Shown in pieces: positions 15,957 through 24,978 of a stretch of DNA of 64,000 nucleotides. Below the pieces are notes generated by a model. That model worked only from the letters and a program-made list of their open reading frames with translations, was not told the DNA's origin and did not search any database. The DNA comes from Pectobacterium fontis (GTDB lineage: Bacteria; Pseudomonadota; Gammaproteobacteria; Enterobacterales; Enterobacteriaceae). A program made the translations under genes and the position numbers. Numbering within the stretch: the stretch's first letter is position 1; each line of letters opens with the position of its first letter. The stretch is from contig NZ_JSXC01000037.1 in assembly GCF_000803215.1 (NCBI RefSeq), positions 16,964 to 80,963 of the forward strand, read 5' to 3'.

Positions 15957-16483
15957 CGAGCTTGCTACTGAAATACTGGAAGCCATTGGCGCTCGTAGTG
16001 CTGGTGGCTTTTTTAATATTGGGATTCTCGCACTGGCGATATACAGCCGGTCAGGATGATGCCAATGCTGCGTGGCAACACAAGTGGGACCAGCGCAATA
16101 CAGCAGATGCTGAGGCGCTGGCAAAACGTCAATCTGATGAGCGTCAGGAAGAACGACGCAGACAGGAAGCGATCAATGCGATATCGACTAATGCGCAGCG
16201 TGAAATTGAACAAGCGCAGACTGATGCTGTTAACGCTCAGTCTGCTGCTGTCGGGTTGCAGTCAGCAATCGGAAAACTCAAACGGCAATTGGCAGCAAGT
16301 GAAACCGGCCGCATTTCCTCAGTTGTCGCAGCAAGCGCGGCAAAATCCGAGGCCGCAATACTGCTTGCCGAGCTGCTTAGCGAATCTGACAAAGCGGCGG
16401 GAGAGTATGCAGCAGAGGCTGACGCAGCTTACAGAGCAGGAATGACGTGTGAACGTGCCTACGGCGCAATAACCGGAGAGTAA
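15953..16483 (+). CDS. Inner-membrane spanin Rz (DUF2514-like)
   Basis: 176 residues. An N-terminal membrane helix (about 8-25, ALVVLVAFLILGF) is followed by a long periplasmic coiled coil rich in A, E, Q and R. Rz joins with the outer-membrane lipoprotein Rz1 to fuse membranes in the last step of lysis. The gene encloses Rz1 in another frame. Confidence 0.85.
   Translation: MTSLLLKYWKPLALVVLVAFLILGFSHWRYTAGQDDANAAWQHKWDQRNTADAEALAKRQSDERQEERRRQEAINAISTNAQREIEQAQTDAVNAQSAAVGLQSAIGKLKRQLAASETGRISSVVAASAAKSEAAILLAELLSESDKAAGEYAAEADAAYRAGMTCERAYGAITGE
16176..16445 (+). CDS. Outer-membrane spanin lipoprotein Rz1 (nested in Rz)
   Basis: 89 residues wholly inside the Rz gene in a different frame. 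AGGA eight bases before the ATG at 16176; a basic start (MRYRLMRSVKLNKRRL), a hydrophobic stretch and a lipobox LLSGC at 24-28. After the lipid cysteine there are proline-containing polar residues. This nested arrangement is the classical Rz/Rz1 form. Confidence 0.8.
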   Translation: MRYRLMRSVKLNKRRLMLLTLSLLLSGCSQQSENSNGNWQQVKPAAFPQLSQQARQNPRPQYCLPSCLANLTKRRESMQQRLTQLTEQE

Positions 16484-16485
16484 AA

Positions 16486-16743
16486 ATGTCTTTTAAGTTT
16501 CAGCTTAATCAGGTTGTAGAAATCGGAATTAGTGGCGAAGTAGGCCATGTAAAAGGTCGCGCTGAGTATTCAGGGCACATCAACGGCTATCAGGTGCATT
16601 ACAAAGCGGCTGATGGTCGTGCGCAGGAAAAGTGGTTTGATGAAGATGATATCGTTGCGGTGGAAGATGAGCGATCACCTGGTATGCCAGTGTTCTGTGT
16701 AAACGCTGATGACATTCCTGCTGGCGCAGTGATTGAAGGTTAA
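16486..16743 (+). CDS. Hypothetical protein after the lysis genes
   Basis: 85 residues, two bases after Rz with GGAGAG upstream. Beta-rich and acidic (HINGYQVHYKAADGRAQEKWFDEDDIV), possibly a small SH3-like fold of the kind seen in RNA/DNA handling proteins; weak evidence. Function unknown. Confidence 0.6.
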   Translation: MSFKFQLNQVVEIGISGEVGHVKGRAEYSGHINGYQVHYKAADGRAQEKWFDEDDIVAVEDERSPGMPVFCVNADDIPAGAVIEG

Positions 16744-16825
16744 GGCATTACAGCAGGCATTCACTGAGTGCCTGTGATAATGTAATCCTCTTATTGCAAT
16801 TATTCAGCTTATCCTCGGGAATTAG

Positions 16826-17059
16826 ATGACAGTGAAAAAATCAGAGCGTGGGGTTGGGGTATATGAGCGTACTCTTTATGATGCTAATCTCAGTAATGAT
16901 TTTTTTAATGTCATAAAGGATGACATAGAGAAAACGCTATCCGTAATACGAGAAGAGGATGGTGAGATCGAATGGTATGAGCATAAGCTTATGTTCCATG
17001 GAATCAATGGTAAGAACACTGTTAGTGTTTGGATATACGCAAGGCTGAAACAAGATTAG
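16826..17059 (+). CDS. Hypothetical phage protein
   Basis: 77 residues, MTVKKSERGVGVYERTLYDA onward, polar with no motif recognised. Ribosome site is weak. A terminator follows at 17081-17108, so this gene may be a small insertion unit between lysis and packaging genes. Confidence 0.5.
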   Translation: MTVKKSERGVGVYERTLYDANLSNDFFNVIKDDIEKTLSVIREEDGEIEWYEHKLMFHGINGKNTVSVWIYARLKQD

Positions 17060-17080
17060 ATTCATACTTACTTCCATTCT

Positions 17081-17108
17081 AGCCCTGGCATCTGCTGGGG
17101 CTTTTTGT
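17081..17108 (+). terminator. Terminator before the HNH gene
   Basis: AGCCC / GGGCT stem with a twelve-base loop and five T. In the late operon it would be read through by Q-modified polymerase. Confidence 0.55.
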
Positions 17109-17138
17109 TTCTACAATCCTTACAACAAGGTGCTAGCT

Positions 17139-17468
17139 ATGAGCAAACTAAAACCTTATGGCAGCAAGTGGCAGCGCTCACGGCTTGAATATCTCCGCAC
17201 TAACCCGCTCTGTGTGATGTGCCGTGATGCTGGCCGATATGAGCCAGCCGTGGTTGTTGACCACATCAAACCTCACAAGATGCATGATGCCAAGACGCCT
17301 GCGGAAATGGCGACTGCACAGCGCTTGTTCTGGGATAAAAAGAATTGGCAAGGGCTGTGTAACCCACACCACAACTCAACCAAGCAGCGAATGGAGAAGA
17401 GTGGGAAGGTCATCGGATGTACTGAGGATGGCTTACCGCTGGATAGCAATTCGCATTGGTTCAAATGA
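17139..17468 (+). CDS. HNH endonuclease of the packaging module
   Basis: 109 residues from the ATG at 17139 (AAGG upstream). Motifs: CVMC...VVDHIKPHK (HNH first histidines), W.NLQGLCNPHHNSTK equivalent (WQGLCNPHHNSTKQRM). In HK97-like phages this protein works with TerS/TerL for cos cleavage and morphogenesis. Placed directly before terS. Confidence 0.9.
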   Translation: MSKLKPYGSKWQRSRLEYLRTNPLCVMCRDAGRYEPAVVVDHIKPHKMHDAKTPAEMATAQRLFWDKKNWQGLCNPHHNSTKQRMEKSGKVIGCTEDGLPLDSNSHWFK

Positions 17469-17618
17469 GAATGAATATCAAAAGAGACAAATGATAACGA
17501 TTCTCAACATCATGAAGGGGAGGGCGGGTCGAGAGTCATAGGGCGGGCTCTTGAACACCGACCACCGTCATTTTTGTGCACAACCGCGAAATGAAAAGTT
17601 TTTTTCTGGGAGGTTCCG
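17469..17618. other. Gap between HNH and terS, likely cos region of the prophage
   Basis: 150 non-coding bases between the HNH gene and terS, with a G-rich stretch (near 17518-17550) and a segment ending GTGCACAACCGCG before terS. In HNH-TerS-TerL phages the cos site lies here, but I cannot define the cut points from one sequence. Confidence 0.35.
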
Positions 17619-18083
17619 ATGGCAGGACGACGCCCGAAACCGACCCACCTCAAAGTGGTGACCGGTAATCCGGGCAAACGCAAACTTAATGATAAAGAGC
17701 CACAACCATTACGTGAAATTCCCAGCCCTCCGGCTCACCTTTCTGATTGGGGTAAAACAGCCTGGGGGCGAATGACCGTACTGCTCGATGGCATGGGGGT
17801 GTTAACGGTAGCAGATGTTTTTGCGCTGGAGCGACTGTGTGACATCTATGCTGACATCCTTCAACTGCGCAACACGATCGCTGATGAGGGAAGAACGTAT
17901 ACGGTTCAGACCGATGGCGGGTTTCTTATCAAGGCGAATCCTGCTGTTGCTATGTTGGCTGACGCAGATCGCCGCTTCAAAAGTTATTTAGTGGAATTCG
18001 GCCTGACGCCAGCGGCGCGGTCTAAGGTGCATGTTGATGGTGGAGAAAAAGAAGCCGACCCGCTCGAAAAATTCTTCGGTTGA
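17619..18083 (+). CDS. Terminase small subunit, P27 family
   Basis: 154 residues. The N-terminus GRRPKPTHLKVVTGNPGK and the following PAHLSDWGKTAWGRM are diagnostic of the P27 family; the C-terminus ends LEKFFG, also typical. Recognises the packaging site and recruits TerL. Overlaps terL by about 50 bases. Confidence 0.92.
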   Translation: MAGRRPKPTHLKVVTGNPGKRKLNDKEPQPLREIPSPPAHLSDWGKTAWGRMTVLLDGMGVLTVADVFALERLCDIYADILQLRNTIADEGRTYTVQTDGGFLIKANPAVAMLADADRRFKSYLVEFGLTPAARSKVHVDGGEKEADPLEKFFG

Positions 18084-19779
18084 TCCTGTAACCCAGTACG
18101 CAATGGACGTTTCGTCTGGCAAAGAAATTGCCGGGCCAGATATCCGAAATTCTTGCAAGAGGCATCTTGCCGATCTTGAATCCTGTCATGCCCGTGGACT
18201 GAAATGGGATGTAGAGGCCGCACAGCGAGCTATCGACTTTTTTGCAAAGGTATTGAAGCTCAATGGCGGCGAGCATGAGGGGAAACCCTTCATTTTGTTG
18301 CCGTGGCAATGTTTTGTCGTCGGTTCTATTTTCGGATGGAAGAACGCTGACAGTTATCGCCGCTATCGCATGGCGTATGTGGAATCAGGAAAAGGTTCAG
18401 GTAAATCCCCGCTGGCCGCTGGCATAGCACTTTACTGCCTTGTCGCTGACAGAGAGTCGCGTGCTGAAGTGTATGCGGCTGCGACGAAGAAAGACCAGGC
18501 CATGATCCTCTTTCGTGACGCCGTGGCGATGGTTGACCAGTCTCCGGCACTGGCGCAGCGAATTAATAAATCCGGTGGCGCAGGGAAGGAGTGGAACCTG
18601 GCCTTTTTGCAGACGGGTTCTTTTTTCCGGCCTATCAGTTCGGATGATGGTCAGTCTGGCCCACGTCCACACTGTGCTTTGATTGACGAAATCCACGAAC
18701 ATAAGAGCAATCAGGTTGTTGAGATGATGCGTGCCGGTACGAAAGGGCGGCGGCAGGCATTGATTTTCATGATCACAAACAGTGGGCACGATAAAACCAG
18801 CGTTTGCTATGACTATCACGAATATGGTCGCAAGGTCGCTGATGGTTCAATTGAGGACGACAGCTTCTTTTCGTTTATTTGCTCGCTGGATGAGGGCGAA
18901 GATCCCTTTAAAGACGAAGCCTGCTGGAAAAAGGCTAATCCGTCGCTGGGACACACATTCACCGATCGCTATCTTCGTGAACAGGTGACACAAGCGCGTG
19001 GCATGCCATCGAAAGAAAGCATCGTCAGGCGTCTGAATTTCTGTCAGTGGGTTGATGCCGATAATCCGTGGATGAGCAGTGATGTCTGGATGGGATGCGA
19101 AGATGATTTCGATCTGGATGAGTTGCGGGGGGAAGAATGCTACGGCGGTCTTGATCTTTCTGGCTCACGTGACCTTACGTCTCTGGCTCTGTTTTTTCCA
19201 AAACAGCGGAAATTGTTTGTCGAGTTCTGGACACCGAAAGAAACATTGATAGACAGGGCGAAAACTGACCGTGTTCCGTACGACGCTTGGGAGCGTAAGG
19301 GATTCATTCATACGACACCAGGTAAGGCTGTTAAATATGGCTTTGTTGCTGAACGAATAGCCGAACTCTCTCTGATGTTTTTTATCCAGGCCATTGCTTT
19401 TGATCAATATCGAATCAAGTACCTTGAGCCTGAACTGGAGCAGGCGTCCGTTTACGTTCCGCTTATTCCTCATGGACAAGGCTATTACAAAGCGCAGGAT
19501 TCCGGGCTATGGATGCCACACTCCATAGAGCTGTTTGAACAAGCTCTGGATGACTGCTCAATCATTATCAAAACCAATCCCTGCCTGCGCTGGAATGCAG
19601 CATCTGCGGTAACTGAGGCAGACCAAAAAGAAAACCGCATATTTGCCAAGAAGAAAAGCACGGGGCGCATTGATGGCATTGTGTCTTCAGCGATGGCGCT
19701 CGGTGCTGCTGAAGGGTATGAGCCTGATGATGGCGATGTTGAGGGCTTTTTTGATGATCCGATCATAGTGGGTATCTGA
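18031..19779 (+). CDS. Terminase large subunit
   Basis: 582 residues (an ATG two codons downstream is also possible). ATPase: Walker A GKGSGKS at 120-126 and Walker B CALIDEIHEH near 217. C-terminal nuclease domain with YGGLDLSGSRDLT (first catalytic Asp) and later GIVSSAMALGA. HK97/P27-associated type of normal length. Drives DNA into the prohead and cuts it. Confidence 0.93.
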   Translation: MLMVEKKKPTRSKNSSVDPVTQYAMDVSSGKEIAGPDIRNSCKRHLADLESCHARGLKWDVEAAQRAIDFFAKVLKLNGGEHEGKPFILLPWQCFVVGSIFGWKNADSYRRYRMAYVESGKGSGKSPLAAGIALYCLVADRESRAEVYAAATKKDQAMILFRDAVAMVDQSPALAQRINKSGGAGKEWNLAFLQTGSFFRPISSDDGQSGPRPHCALIDEIHEHKSNQVVEMMRAGTKGRRQALIFMITNSGHDKTSVCYDYHEYGRKVADGSIEDDSFFSFICSLDEGEDPFKDEACWKKANPSLGHTFTDRYLREQVTQARGMPSKESIVRRLNFCQWVDADNPWMSSDVWMGCEDDFDLDELRGEECYGGLDLSGSRDLTSLALFFPKQRKLFVEFWTPKETLIDRAKTDRVPYDAWERKGFIHTTPGKAVKYGFVAERIAELSLMFFIQAIAFDQYRIKYLEPELEQASVYVPLIPHGQGYYKAQDSGLWMPHSIELFEQALDDCSIIIKTNPCLRWNAASAVTEADQKENRIFAKKKSTGRIDGIVSSAMALGAAEGYEPDDGDVEGFFDDPIIVGI

Positions 19780-21083
19780 TGGCTAAGAATAAACAACCAG
19801 GGCGCGTAAAAAGCGCCCTTTTAAATTGGCTGGGTGTACCAATCAGCCTGACGAACGGGACATTCTGGCAGGAATGGTTCGGCACCAGTAGCAGTGGTAA
19901 AACCGTTACAGCAGATAAAATCATGAGGTTGTCAGCGGTCTGGGCGTGTGTTCGGCTGTTAAGCGAATCGGTTTCAACACTACCGCTGAAAATTTATGAG
20001 CGTCAGCCTGACGGTTCACGAAAACTGGCTCAGGGCAATGTGGCTTATCAGGTTCTGTGCCGCCGACCCAATCCGGAAATGACGCCATCGCGATTTATGC
20101 TGCTGGTAGTTGCGAGTATCTGTTTACGTGGCAATGCGTTCGTTGAAAAGTTTTTCATAGGAAGCAAGCTTGTCTCTCTTGTTCCGCTATTACCCCAGAA
20201 TATGGTGGTAAAGCGGTTGGATACTGGCCGATTGCAGTATACCTACACGGAAAATGGCAAGCAGCGAGATATATCACCAGAGCGTTTGATGCATATTCGC
20301 GGGTTCGGGTTGGATGGGGTGTGCGGCATGATGCCAACGATGGCGGGTGTCGATGTGTTTGGTGCTGCTATGTCGGTTGATGAGGCGGCCGCAAAGATTT
20401 TTGAGAACGGGTTACAAAGTACAGGATTCCTGTCATCAAAAACGGCACTGAATAAAGAGCAGCGTGAGCGCCTACGTAAAAATCTGAACGCATTCATCGG
20501 TTCAAAAAATGCTGGGAAGTTAATGGTTCTGGAAAACGAACTGACCTACCAGAATGTCACGATGAATCCAGAAGCTGCGCAACTTCTTGAAAGTCGGTCT
20601 TTCAGCATCGAAGAGATTTGCCGCTGGTTCCGCGTGCCGCCGTTTATGGTCGGACACACGACAAAACAAAGTAGTTGGGCGTCCTCATTGGAGGGGATGA
20701 ACCTTCTGTTTCTTACGCACACGCTGCGCCCACTTCTTGTAAACATTGAGCAGGAAATTTCCCGCTGTTTGCTGAATGGGGATGAAGACCTGTTTACTGA
20801 GTTCTCTGTAGAGGGATTGCTACGCGCAGATAGTGCAGGCCGTGCAGCGTACTATACGAGCGCGCTGCAAAATGGATGGATGTCCCGTAATGACGTTCGC
20901 CGTCTTGAGAACCTGCCACCGATTGAAGGCGGCGATATCTATACCGTTCAGTTGAACCTGACCCCGCTAGAAGATTTGAAAAATGGAAGTCTGGCGACTC
21001 AGGCGCTGGCATTACGGCAACTTCATAGCCATGTATTCCCCGATATTCCTTTCGAACAATCGCCGCTGAAACAGGCTGCGTAG
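19779..21083 (+). CDS. Portal protein, HK97 family
   Basis: 434 residues; TGATG overlap with terL. Conserved stretches: VWACVRLLSESVSTLPLKIY, FRVPPFMVG, and the C-terminal NDVRRLENLPPIEGG. Twelve copies form the DNA entry ring of the capsid. Followed by the maturation protease as in HK97-type heads. Confidence 0.93.
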   Translation: MAKNKQPGRVKSALLNWLGVPISLTNGTFWQEWFGTSSSGKTVTADKIMRLSAVWACVRLLSESVSTLPLKIYERQPDGSRKLAQGNVAYQVLCRRPNPEMTPSRFMLLVVASICLRGNAFVEKFFIGSKLVSLVPLLPQNMVVKRLDTGRLQYTYTENGKQRDISPERLMHIRGFGLDGVCGMMPTMAGVDVFGAAMSVDEAAAKIFENGLQSTGFLSSKTALNKEQRERLRKNLNAFIGSKNAGKLMVLENELTYQNVTMNPEAAQLLESRSFSIEEICRWFRVPPFMVGHTTKQSSWASSLEGMNLLFLTHTLRPLLVNIEQEISRCLLNGDEDLFTEFSVEGLLRADSAGRAAYYTSALQNGWMSRNDVRRLENLPPIEGGDIYTVQLNLTPLEDLKNGSLATQALALRQLHSHVFPDIPFEQSPLKQAA

Positions 21084-21096
21084 GAGCTATTTCCAC

Positions 21097-21948
21097 ATGA
21101 CCAAAAAACAACTTCCGGTAGCGCCGGTGGGTCACCCCTGCGCGGGAATTACCTGTGAGCCAATGCCATCAGCGCTTGAACGCTGGAATGGTGGCATTCG
21201 AGCTGCTGCAAGTGGTGATAACACCATCTCTGTGTTTGATGTGATCGGGCGCGATTATTGGGATGAGGGAGTGACAGCAAAACGCATCGCTGGTGCTCTG
21301 CGGTCAATGAATGGTGCTGATGTCACCGTAAACATTAACTCCCCTGGCGGAGATATGTTTGAAGGTCTGGCGATTTACAACCTGCTGCGTGAATACGAAG
21401 GGAAAGTAACTGTGAAGGTGCTGGGTATTGCTGCCAGTGCAGCTTCTGTTATCGCAATGGCTGGCGATGAGATTCAGATAGGCCGTGGTGCATTTTTAAT
21501 GATCCATAACTGCTGGATCGTCGCCATGGGGAATCGTCATGACTTTGCTGAATTGGCTGACTATCTGAAGCCGTTTGATAGCGCCATGGCGGATATTTAT
21601 GCAGCACGTTCTGGTCTGGATGTCGACACCGTATCGCAGTTGATGGATGCAGAAAGCTATATCGGCGGAAGTGATGCGGTGGATAAGGGTCTGGCTGACA
21701 GCCTTCTTTCTGCTGATGCAGTTTCTGACGGTGATGATTCTCCCGCCGCCGCACTGCGCAAATTAGATGCGCTTCTGGCAAAGGCTAATACGCCACGCTC
21801 AGAGCGTCGCCGTCTTATCAAATCTTTAACGGGTGGTACGCCTGGCGCTACCCCTGATAACGAAAGCACGCCAAGCGCTGCTGAAATCAAACCTGAAACT
21901 CTTGCCAATCTGGATGCCGCCTTAAGCGGCCTGGTATCGGCGTGCTAA
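21097..21948 (+). CDS. ClpP-like head maturation protease
   Basis: 283 residues. Serine protease of the S14 type: NINSPGGDMFEG near 79-90, nucleophile Ser114 (GIAASAAS), His137 (FLMIHN). The C-terminal 80 residues are linker-like. It cleaves the capsid's delta domain during head assembly, and is encoded between portal and capsid as usual. Confidence 0.9.
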   Translation: MTKKQLPVAPVGHPCAGITCEPMPSALERWNGGIRAAASGDNTISVFDVIGRDYWDEGVTAKRIAGALRSMNGADVTVNINSPGGDMFEGLAIYNLLREYEGKVTVKVLGIAASAASVIAMAGDEIQIGRGAFLMIHNCWIVAMGNRHDFAELADYLKPFDSAMADIYAARSGLDVDTVSQLMDAESYIGGSDAVDKGLADSLLSADAVSDGDDSPAAALRKLDALLAKANTPRSERRRLIKSLTGGTPGATPDNESTPSAAEIKPETLANLDAALSGLVSAC

Positions 21949-21963
21949 TAATCTGGAGATATT

Positions 21964-23181
21964 ATGTCTGAAGTAAACGATATTCTGAAAAAGGTCACTG
22001 CCAGCATTGAAGAAGCAACTGGGAAATTCAATGCAAAGGCTGAGGAAGCGCTGGATGAGGCAAAAAAATCCAGCAAATTGTCTGAAGAGACTAAAGCCGC
22101 AGTGGACAAGATGGCCTCTGAATTTAACGCATTGACTGCTGCTGAAAAAACGTTGAAAGCTGCACTGGGTGAGCTGGAACAGCATGTGGCGCAGATGCCG
22201 CTGGCGAACGCTAAACAGGTTATCGAATCTGTCGGTCAGCAGGTGATTTCTGCTGAAGCCCTGAAAACTTTTGCTGCCAGCGTTGCTGCAAGCCAGCGTT
22301 TATCTATTCCGGTGAAAGCCGCGATGATTTCCAGCGATGTTCCGGGGAATATTGTTGCGCCGGATCGTCTGCCCGGCATTGATACTGCCCCCAAACAACG
22401 CCTGTTTATTCGCGATCTGATTGCACCAGGAACAACGGGTTCGAACACCATTTACTGGGTACAACAAACCGGCTTCACGAATAATGCTGCTGCTGTGGCG
22501 GAAAATACAACGAAGCCATACAGCAATATTGAGTTTGAAGAAAAAATAACCCCTGTCCGCACGATTGCGCACCTGTTTAAGGCTTCTAAACAGATTCTGG
22601 ATGACTTTGCTCAATTACAGTCACAGGTCGATGCGGAAATGCGCTATGGACTTAAATATGTGGAAGAGCAGGAAATTCTTTTCGGGGATGGTACTGGGGT
22701 GCATCTGGAAGGCATCATCCCGCAGGCGTCAGCATACAGCGCTGCTTTTCAGGTCGAAAAACAGAACGGCATTGACGATCTGCGCCTTGCTATGTTGCAG
22801 GCACAGTTGGCACGTTTCCCTGCCTCTGGTCATGTCCTGCATTTCATCGACTGGGCAAAGATCGAACTGACGAAGGACTCTCTGGGGCGCTACATCCTTG
22901 CAAACCCTGCGGCGCTTACGGGCCCTACTTTGTGGGGACTCCCTGTTGTCGCTACTGAAGCTACTGCATTCCAGGGCAAATTCCTGACTGGGGCATTTAG
23001 CGCGGGCGCGCAGGTATTTGATCGTGAAGAAACGAACGTGGTTATCTCTACCGAGAACGCCGACGATTTCGAGAAAAACATGATCACAATTCGTTGTGAA
23101 GAGCGGCTGGCGCTGGCAGTTAAACGCCCTGAAGCTTTCGTGTACGGCTCGTTCACTGTGCCTGCTGGTAACGGTGGCTAA
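21964..23181 (+). CDS. Major capsid protein, HK97 fold
   Basis: 405 residues. The first ~110 residues are a coiled-coil scaffolding (delta) domain; the mature region starts near SIPVKAAMISSDVPG and has RDLIAPGTTGSNTIYW and C-terminal RCEERLALAVKRPEAF motifs of HK97-type capsids. Preceded by GGAGA. Confidence 0.93.
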   Translation: MSEVNDILKKVTASIEEATGKFNAKAEEALDEAKKSSKLSEETKAAVDKMASEFNALTAAEKTLKAALGELEQHVAQMPLANAKQVIESVGQQVISAEALKTFAASVAASQRLSIPVKAAMISSDVPGNIVAPDRLPGIDTAPKQRLFIRDLIAPGTTGSNTIYWVQQTGFTNNAAAVAENTTKPYSNIEFEEKITPVRTIAHLFKASKQILDDFAQLQSQVDAEMRYGLKYVEEQEILFGDGTGVHLEGIIPQASAYSAAFQVEKQNGIDDLRLAMLQAQLARFPASGHVLHFIDWAKIELTKDSLGRYILANPAALTGPTLWGLPVVATEATAFQGKFLTGAFSAGAQVFDREETNVVISTENADDFEKNMITIRCEERLALAVKRPEAFVYGSFTVPAGNGG

Positions 23182-23230
23182 TCCAATCATTTGTGTGTAG
23201 CGGCCTTCGGGTCGCTTTCTTGGAGTCAAT

Positions 23231-23452
23231 ATGAAGCTTATCGCGATTAAACCCATTTATCATGGCGGTGTTGTCGTTGTTGATGGGACAGAATTCGAAA
23301 CTCGGGAACAGCATGGCCGTGAACTTATTAAAAAAGGCTATGCAAAAGAAATCACCGTGGACAATCTTGCAGAGCAGCCAGAGCAGCCAGAGCAGCCAGA
23401 GCAGCCAGAGCAGCCAGAGCAGCCAGAGCAGCCCAAAAAGGCTAAAAAATAA
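23231..23452 (+). CDS. Small head-region protein with EQP repeat tail
   Basis: 73 residues: a beta-type N-terminal region (KLIAIKPIYHGGVVVVDGTEFE) typical of small proteins found after HK97-type capsids, then seven exact Glu-Gln-Pro repeats and KKAKK. GGAG upstream of the ATG. Possibly a decoration or accessory connector protein. Confidence 0.6.
   Translation: MKLIAIKPIYHGGVVVVDGTEFETREQHGRELIKKGYAKEITVDNLAEQPEQPEQPEQPEQPEQPEQPKKAKK
23372..23434 (+). repeat. Nine-base tandem repeat (GAGCAGCCA x7)
   Basis: Seven near-identical nine-base units encoding (EQP)7 inside the preceding small gene. Identity between units suggests recent slippage and possible length variation. Confidence 0.95.
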
Positions 23453-23461
23453 GGGCTTATC

Positions 23462-23785
23462 ATGCTGGATATCGACCTGGTTAAACAGCATTGCCGCGTC
23501 GAATCCGGCAATGATGACGATACGCTGTTGAATGCGTACATCACTGCTGCGGAAAGATATGTCGAGACATACACTCGCCGTAAACTTTACGAAAACGCAG
23601 AAGCGGAGGGTTACGCAGAGGATGACGATCACCTTCTCCCAACAGAGGATGTTCAGGTGGCAATGCTGCTATTGATTGGGCATTGGTACGAAAACCGAGA
23701 AACGGTTGTGATTGGTCAAACAGCGCAGACTATTCCTTTTGCTGTTGAATCTCTTTTGCAGCCATATCGCATTTACGGGCTGTGA
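23462..23785 (+). CDS. Head-tail connector, gp6-like
   Basis: 107 residues. Start MLDIDLVKQHCRVE with DDTLLNAYITAAERYVETYT, typical of the HK97 gp6 connector family that forms the ring under the portal. Located between capsid and head closure genes. Confidence 0.85.
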   Translation: MLDIDLVKQHCRVESGNDDDTLLNAYITAAERYVETYTRRKLYENAEAEGYAEDDDHLLPTEDVQVAMLLLIGHWYENRETVVIGQTAQTIPFAVESLLQPYRIYGL

Positions 23786-23791
23786 GGTGCT

Positions 23792-24133
23792 ATGAGAATA
23801 GGACGACTACGCCACCGCGTCACCATCCAGAACTTCACCACAACCCGCGATGCTGGTGGACAGCCAGTTGAAACGTGGCGCGATGGCGCGACAGTCTGGG
23901 CCGAGGTTGCGCCAGTCAGCGGGCGGGAGTTAGTTGCGTCTGGCGCAGTATCAGCCGAGGCCACAATTCGTGTGTGGATGCGGTTTCGCCGTGATGTATC
24001 TGCCGCGTCACGCCTGCATTGTCTCAATGGCCCCTTCAAGGGGCTGGCATTGGACATCATCGGCCCACCAATTCCGGACGGCAAATGCACCCGACTGGAA
24101 ATACTGTGTAAACAAGGGGTGAAACGTGATTGA
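23792..24133 (+). CDS. Head closure protein (head-tail adaptor)
   Basis: 113 residues. RIGRLRHRVTIQNFTTTRDAGG and the later W.EV.PVSGRE segment are signatures of the SPP1 gp16/HK97 head-tail adaptor family (PF05521 type). Closes the head exit channel. The next gene begins inside its 3' end. Confidence 0.88.
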   Translation: MRIGRLRHRVTIQNFTTTRDAGGQPVETWRDGATVWAEVAPVSGRELVASGAVSAEATIRVWMRFRRDVSAASRLHCLNGPFKGLALDIIGPPIPDGKCTRLEILCKQGVKRD

Positions 24134-24575
24134 TTTTGGCCTCGACTTTTCCGGTCTGAACGATATCGCAAAAGATTTGGAAAAACTGAGCAAGGCGGAG
24201 AATAACAAAGTCTTGCGTGATTCCACTCGTGCCGGTGCCGAAGTGTTGAAAGAGGAGGTTATCGCTAATGCCCCCGTGCGCACTGGCAAAATGCGCAAAA
24301 ACGTTGTGGTGGTTACTCAGAAATCACGGCGAAAAGGGGAAATCTCTTCCGGCGTGCATATTCGTGGCGTTAACCCCAAAACGGGTAACAGCGACAATAA
24401 AATGAAGGCTAACAACCCGAAAAACGCGCTTTACTGGCGTTTTGTCGAAATGGGGACCGTAAATATGCCCGCTCACCCGTTTGTGCGCCCGGCGTTCGAT
24501 ACCGCACAAGAGATAGCTGCGCAGGCTGCTATCACTCGCATGAGCACTGCTATCGATGAGGCGCTGAGTCGATGA
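24126..24575 (+). CDS. HK97 gp10-like tail component
   Basis: 149 residues, GTG start. NAPVRTGKMRKNV and WRFVEMGTVNMPAHPFVRPAFD are diagnostic motifs of the gp10 neck/tail completion family. Overlaps by 4 bases with the following gene. Confidence 0.88.
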   Translation: MIDFGLDFSGLNDIAKDLEKLSKAENNKVLRDSTRAGAEVLKEEVIANAPVRTGKMRKNVVVVTQKSRRKGEISSGVHIRGVNPKTGNSDNKMKANNPKNALYWRFVEMGTVNMPAHPFVRPAFDTAQEIAAQAAITRMSTAIDEALSR

Positions 24576-24919
24576 CCGAAACCGACATTTATCCGTTAAT
24601 TTCCGATCTGGCCAATGGTCATGTCTATCCGTACATCATTCCGCTGAATAGCGAAGGAGAACCGGCAATTTCCCCACCGTGGATTGTGTTCTCGTTCGTG
24701 TCCCAGCCATCTGCTGATGTGCTTTGTGGTCCCGCCGAAACAACATCATCGGTTCAGTTTGACGTGTACGCGAAAACCATCGCGCAGGCGCGTGAAATTA
24801 GCAACGAGGTCATAGCGGCATTGTTGCCATTGGCTCCAGGCAACCAGATGCTGACACATGGGCATGACTCTGACACGGGGTTATACCGGACAACAGCAGA
24901 ACTTCAGTTCATCGACTAA
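24572..24919 (+). CDS. Tail completion protein (DUF3168-like)
   Basis: 115 residues. TDIYPLISDLANGHVYPYIIP...PPWIVFSFVS followed by VQFDVYAKTIAQAREIS fits the DUF3168/lambda U-like terminator family, the last protein of the neck before the tail tube gene. Confidence 0.8.
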   Translation: MTETDIYPLISDLANGHVYPYIIPLNSEGEPAISPPWIVFSFVSQPSADVLCGPAETTSSVQFDVYAKTIAQAREISNEVIAALLPLAPGNQMLTHGHDSDTGLYRTTAELQFID

Positions 24920-24939
24920 CCCACGTAATCATTATCCCA

Positions 24940-24966
24940 ATCCGCCATTGAGCGGGTTTTTTATTT
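24940..24966 (+). terminator. Weak terminator-like hairpin before the tail tube gene
   Basis: CCGC / GCGG stem with a six-base loop and six T. Short, so probably a weak terminator or polarity element in the late transcript. Confidence 0.4.
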
Positions 24967-24978
24967 GGAGAAATCCCC

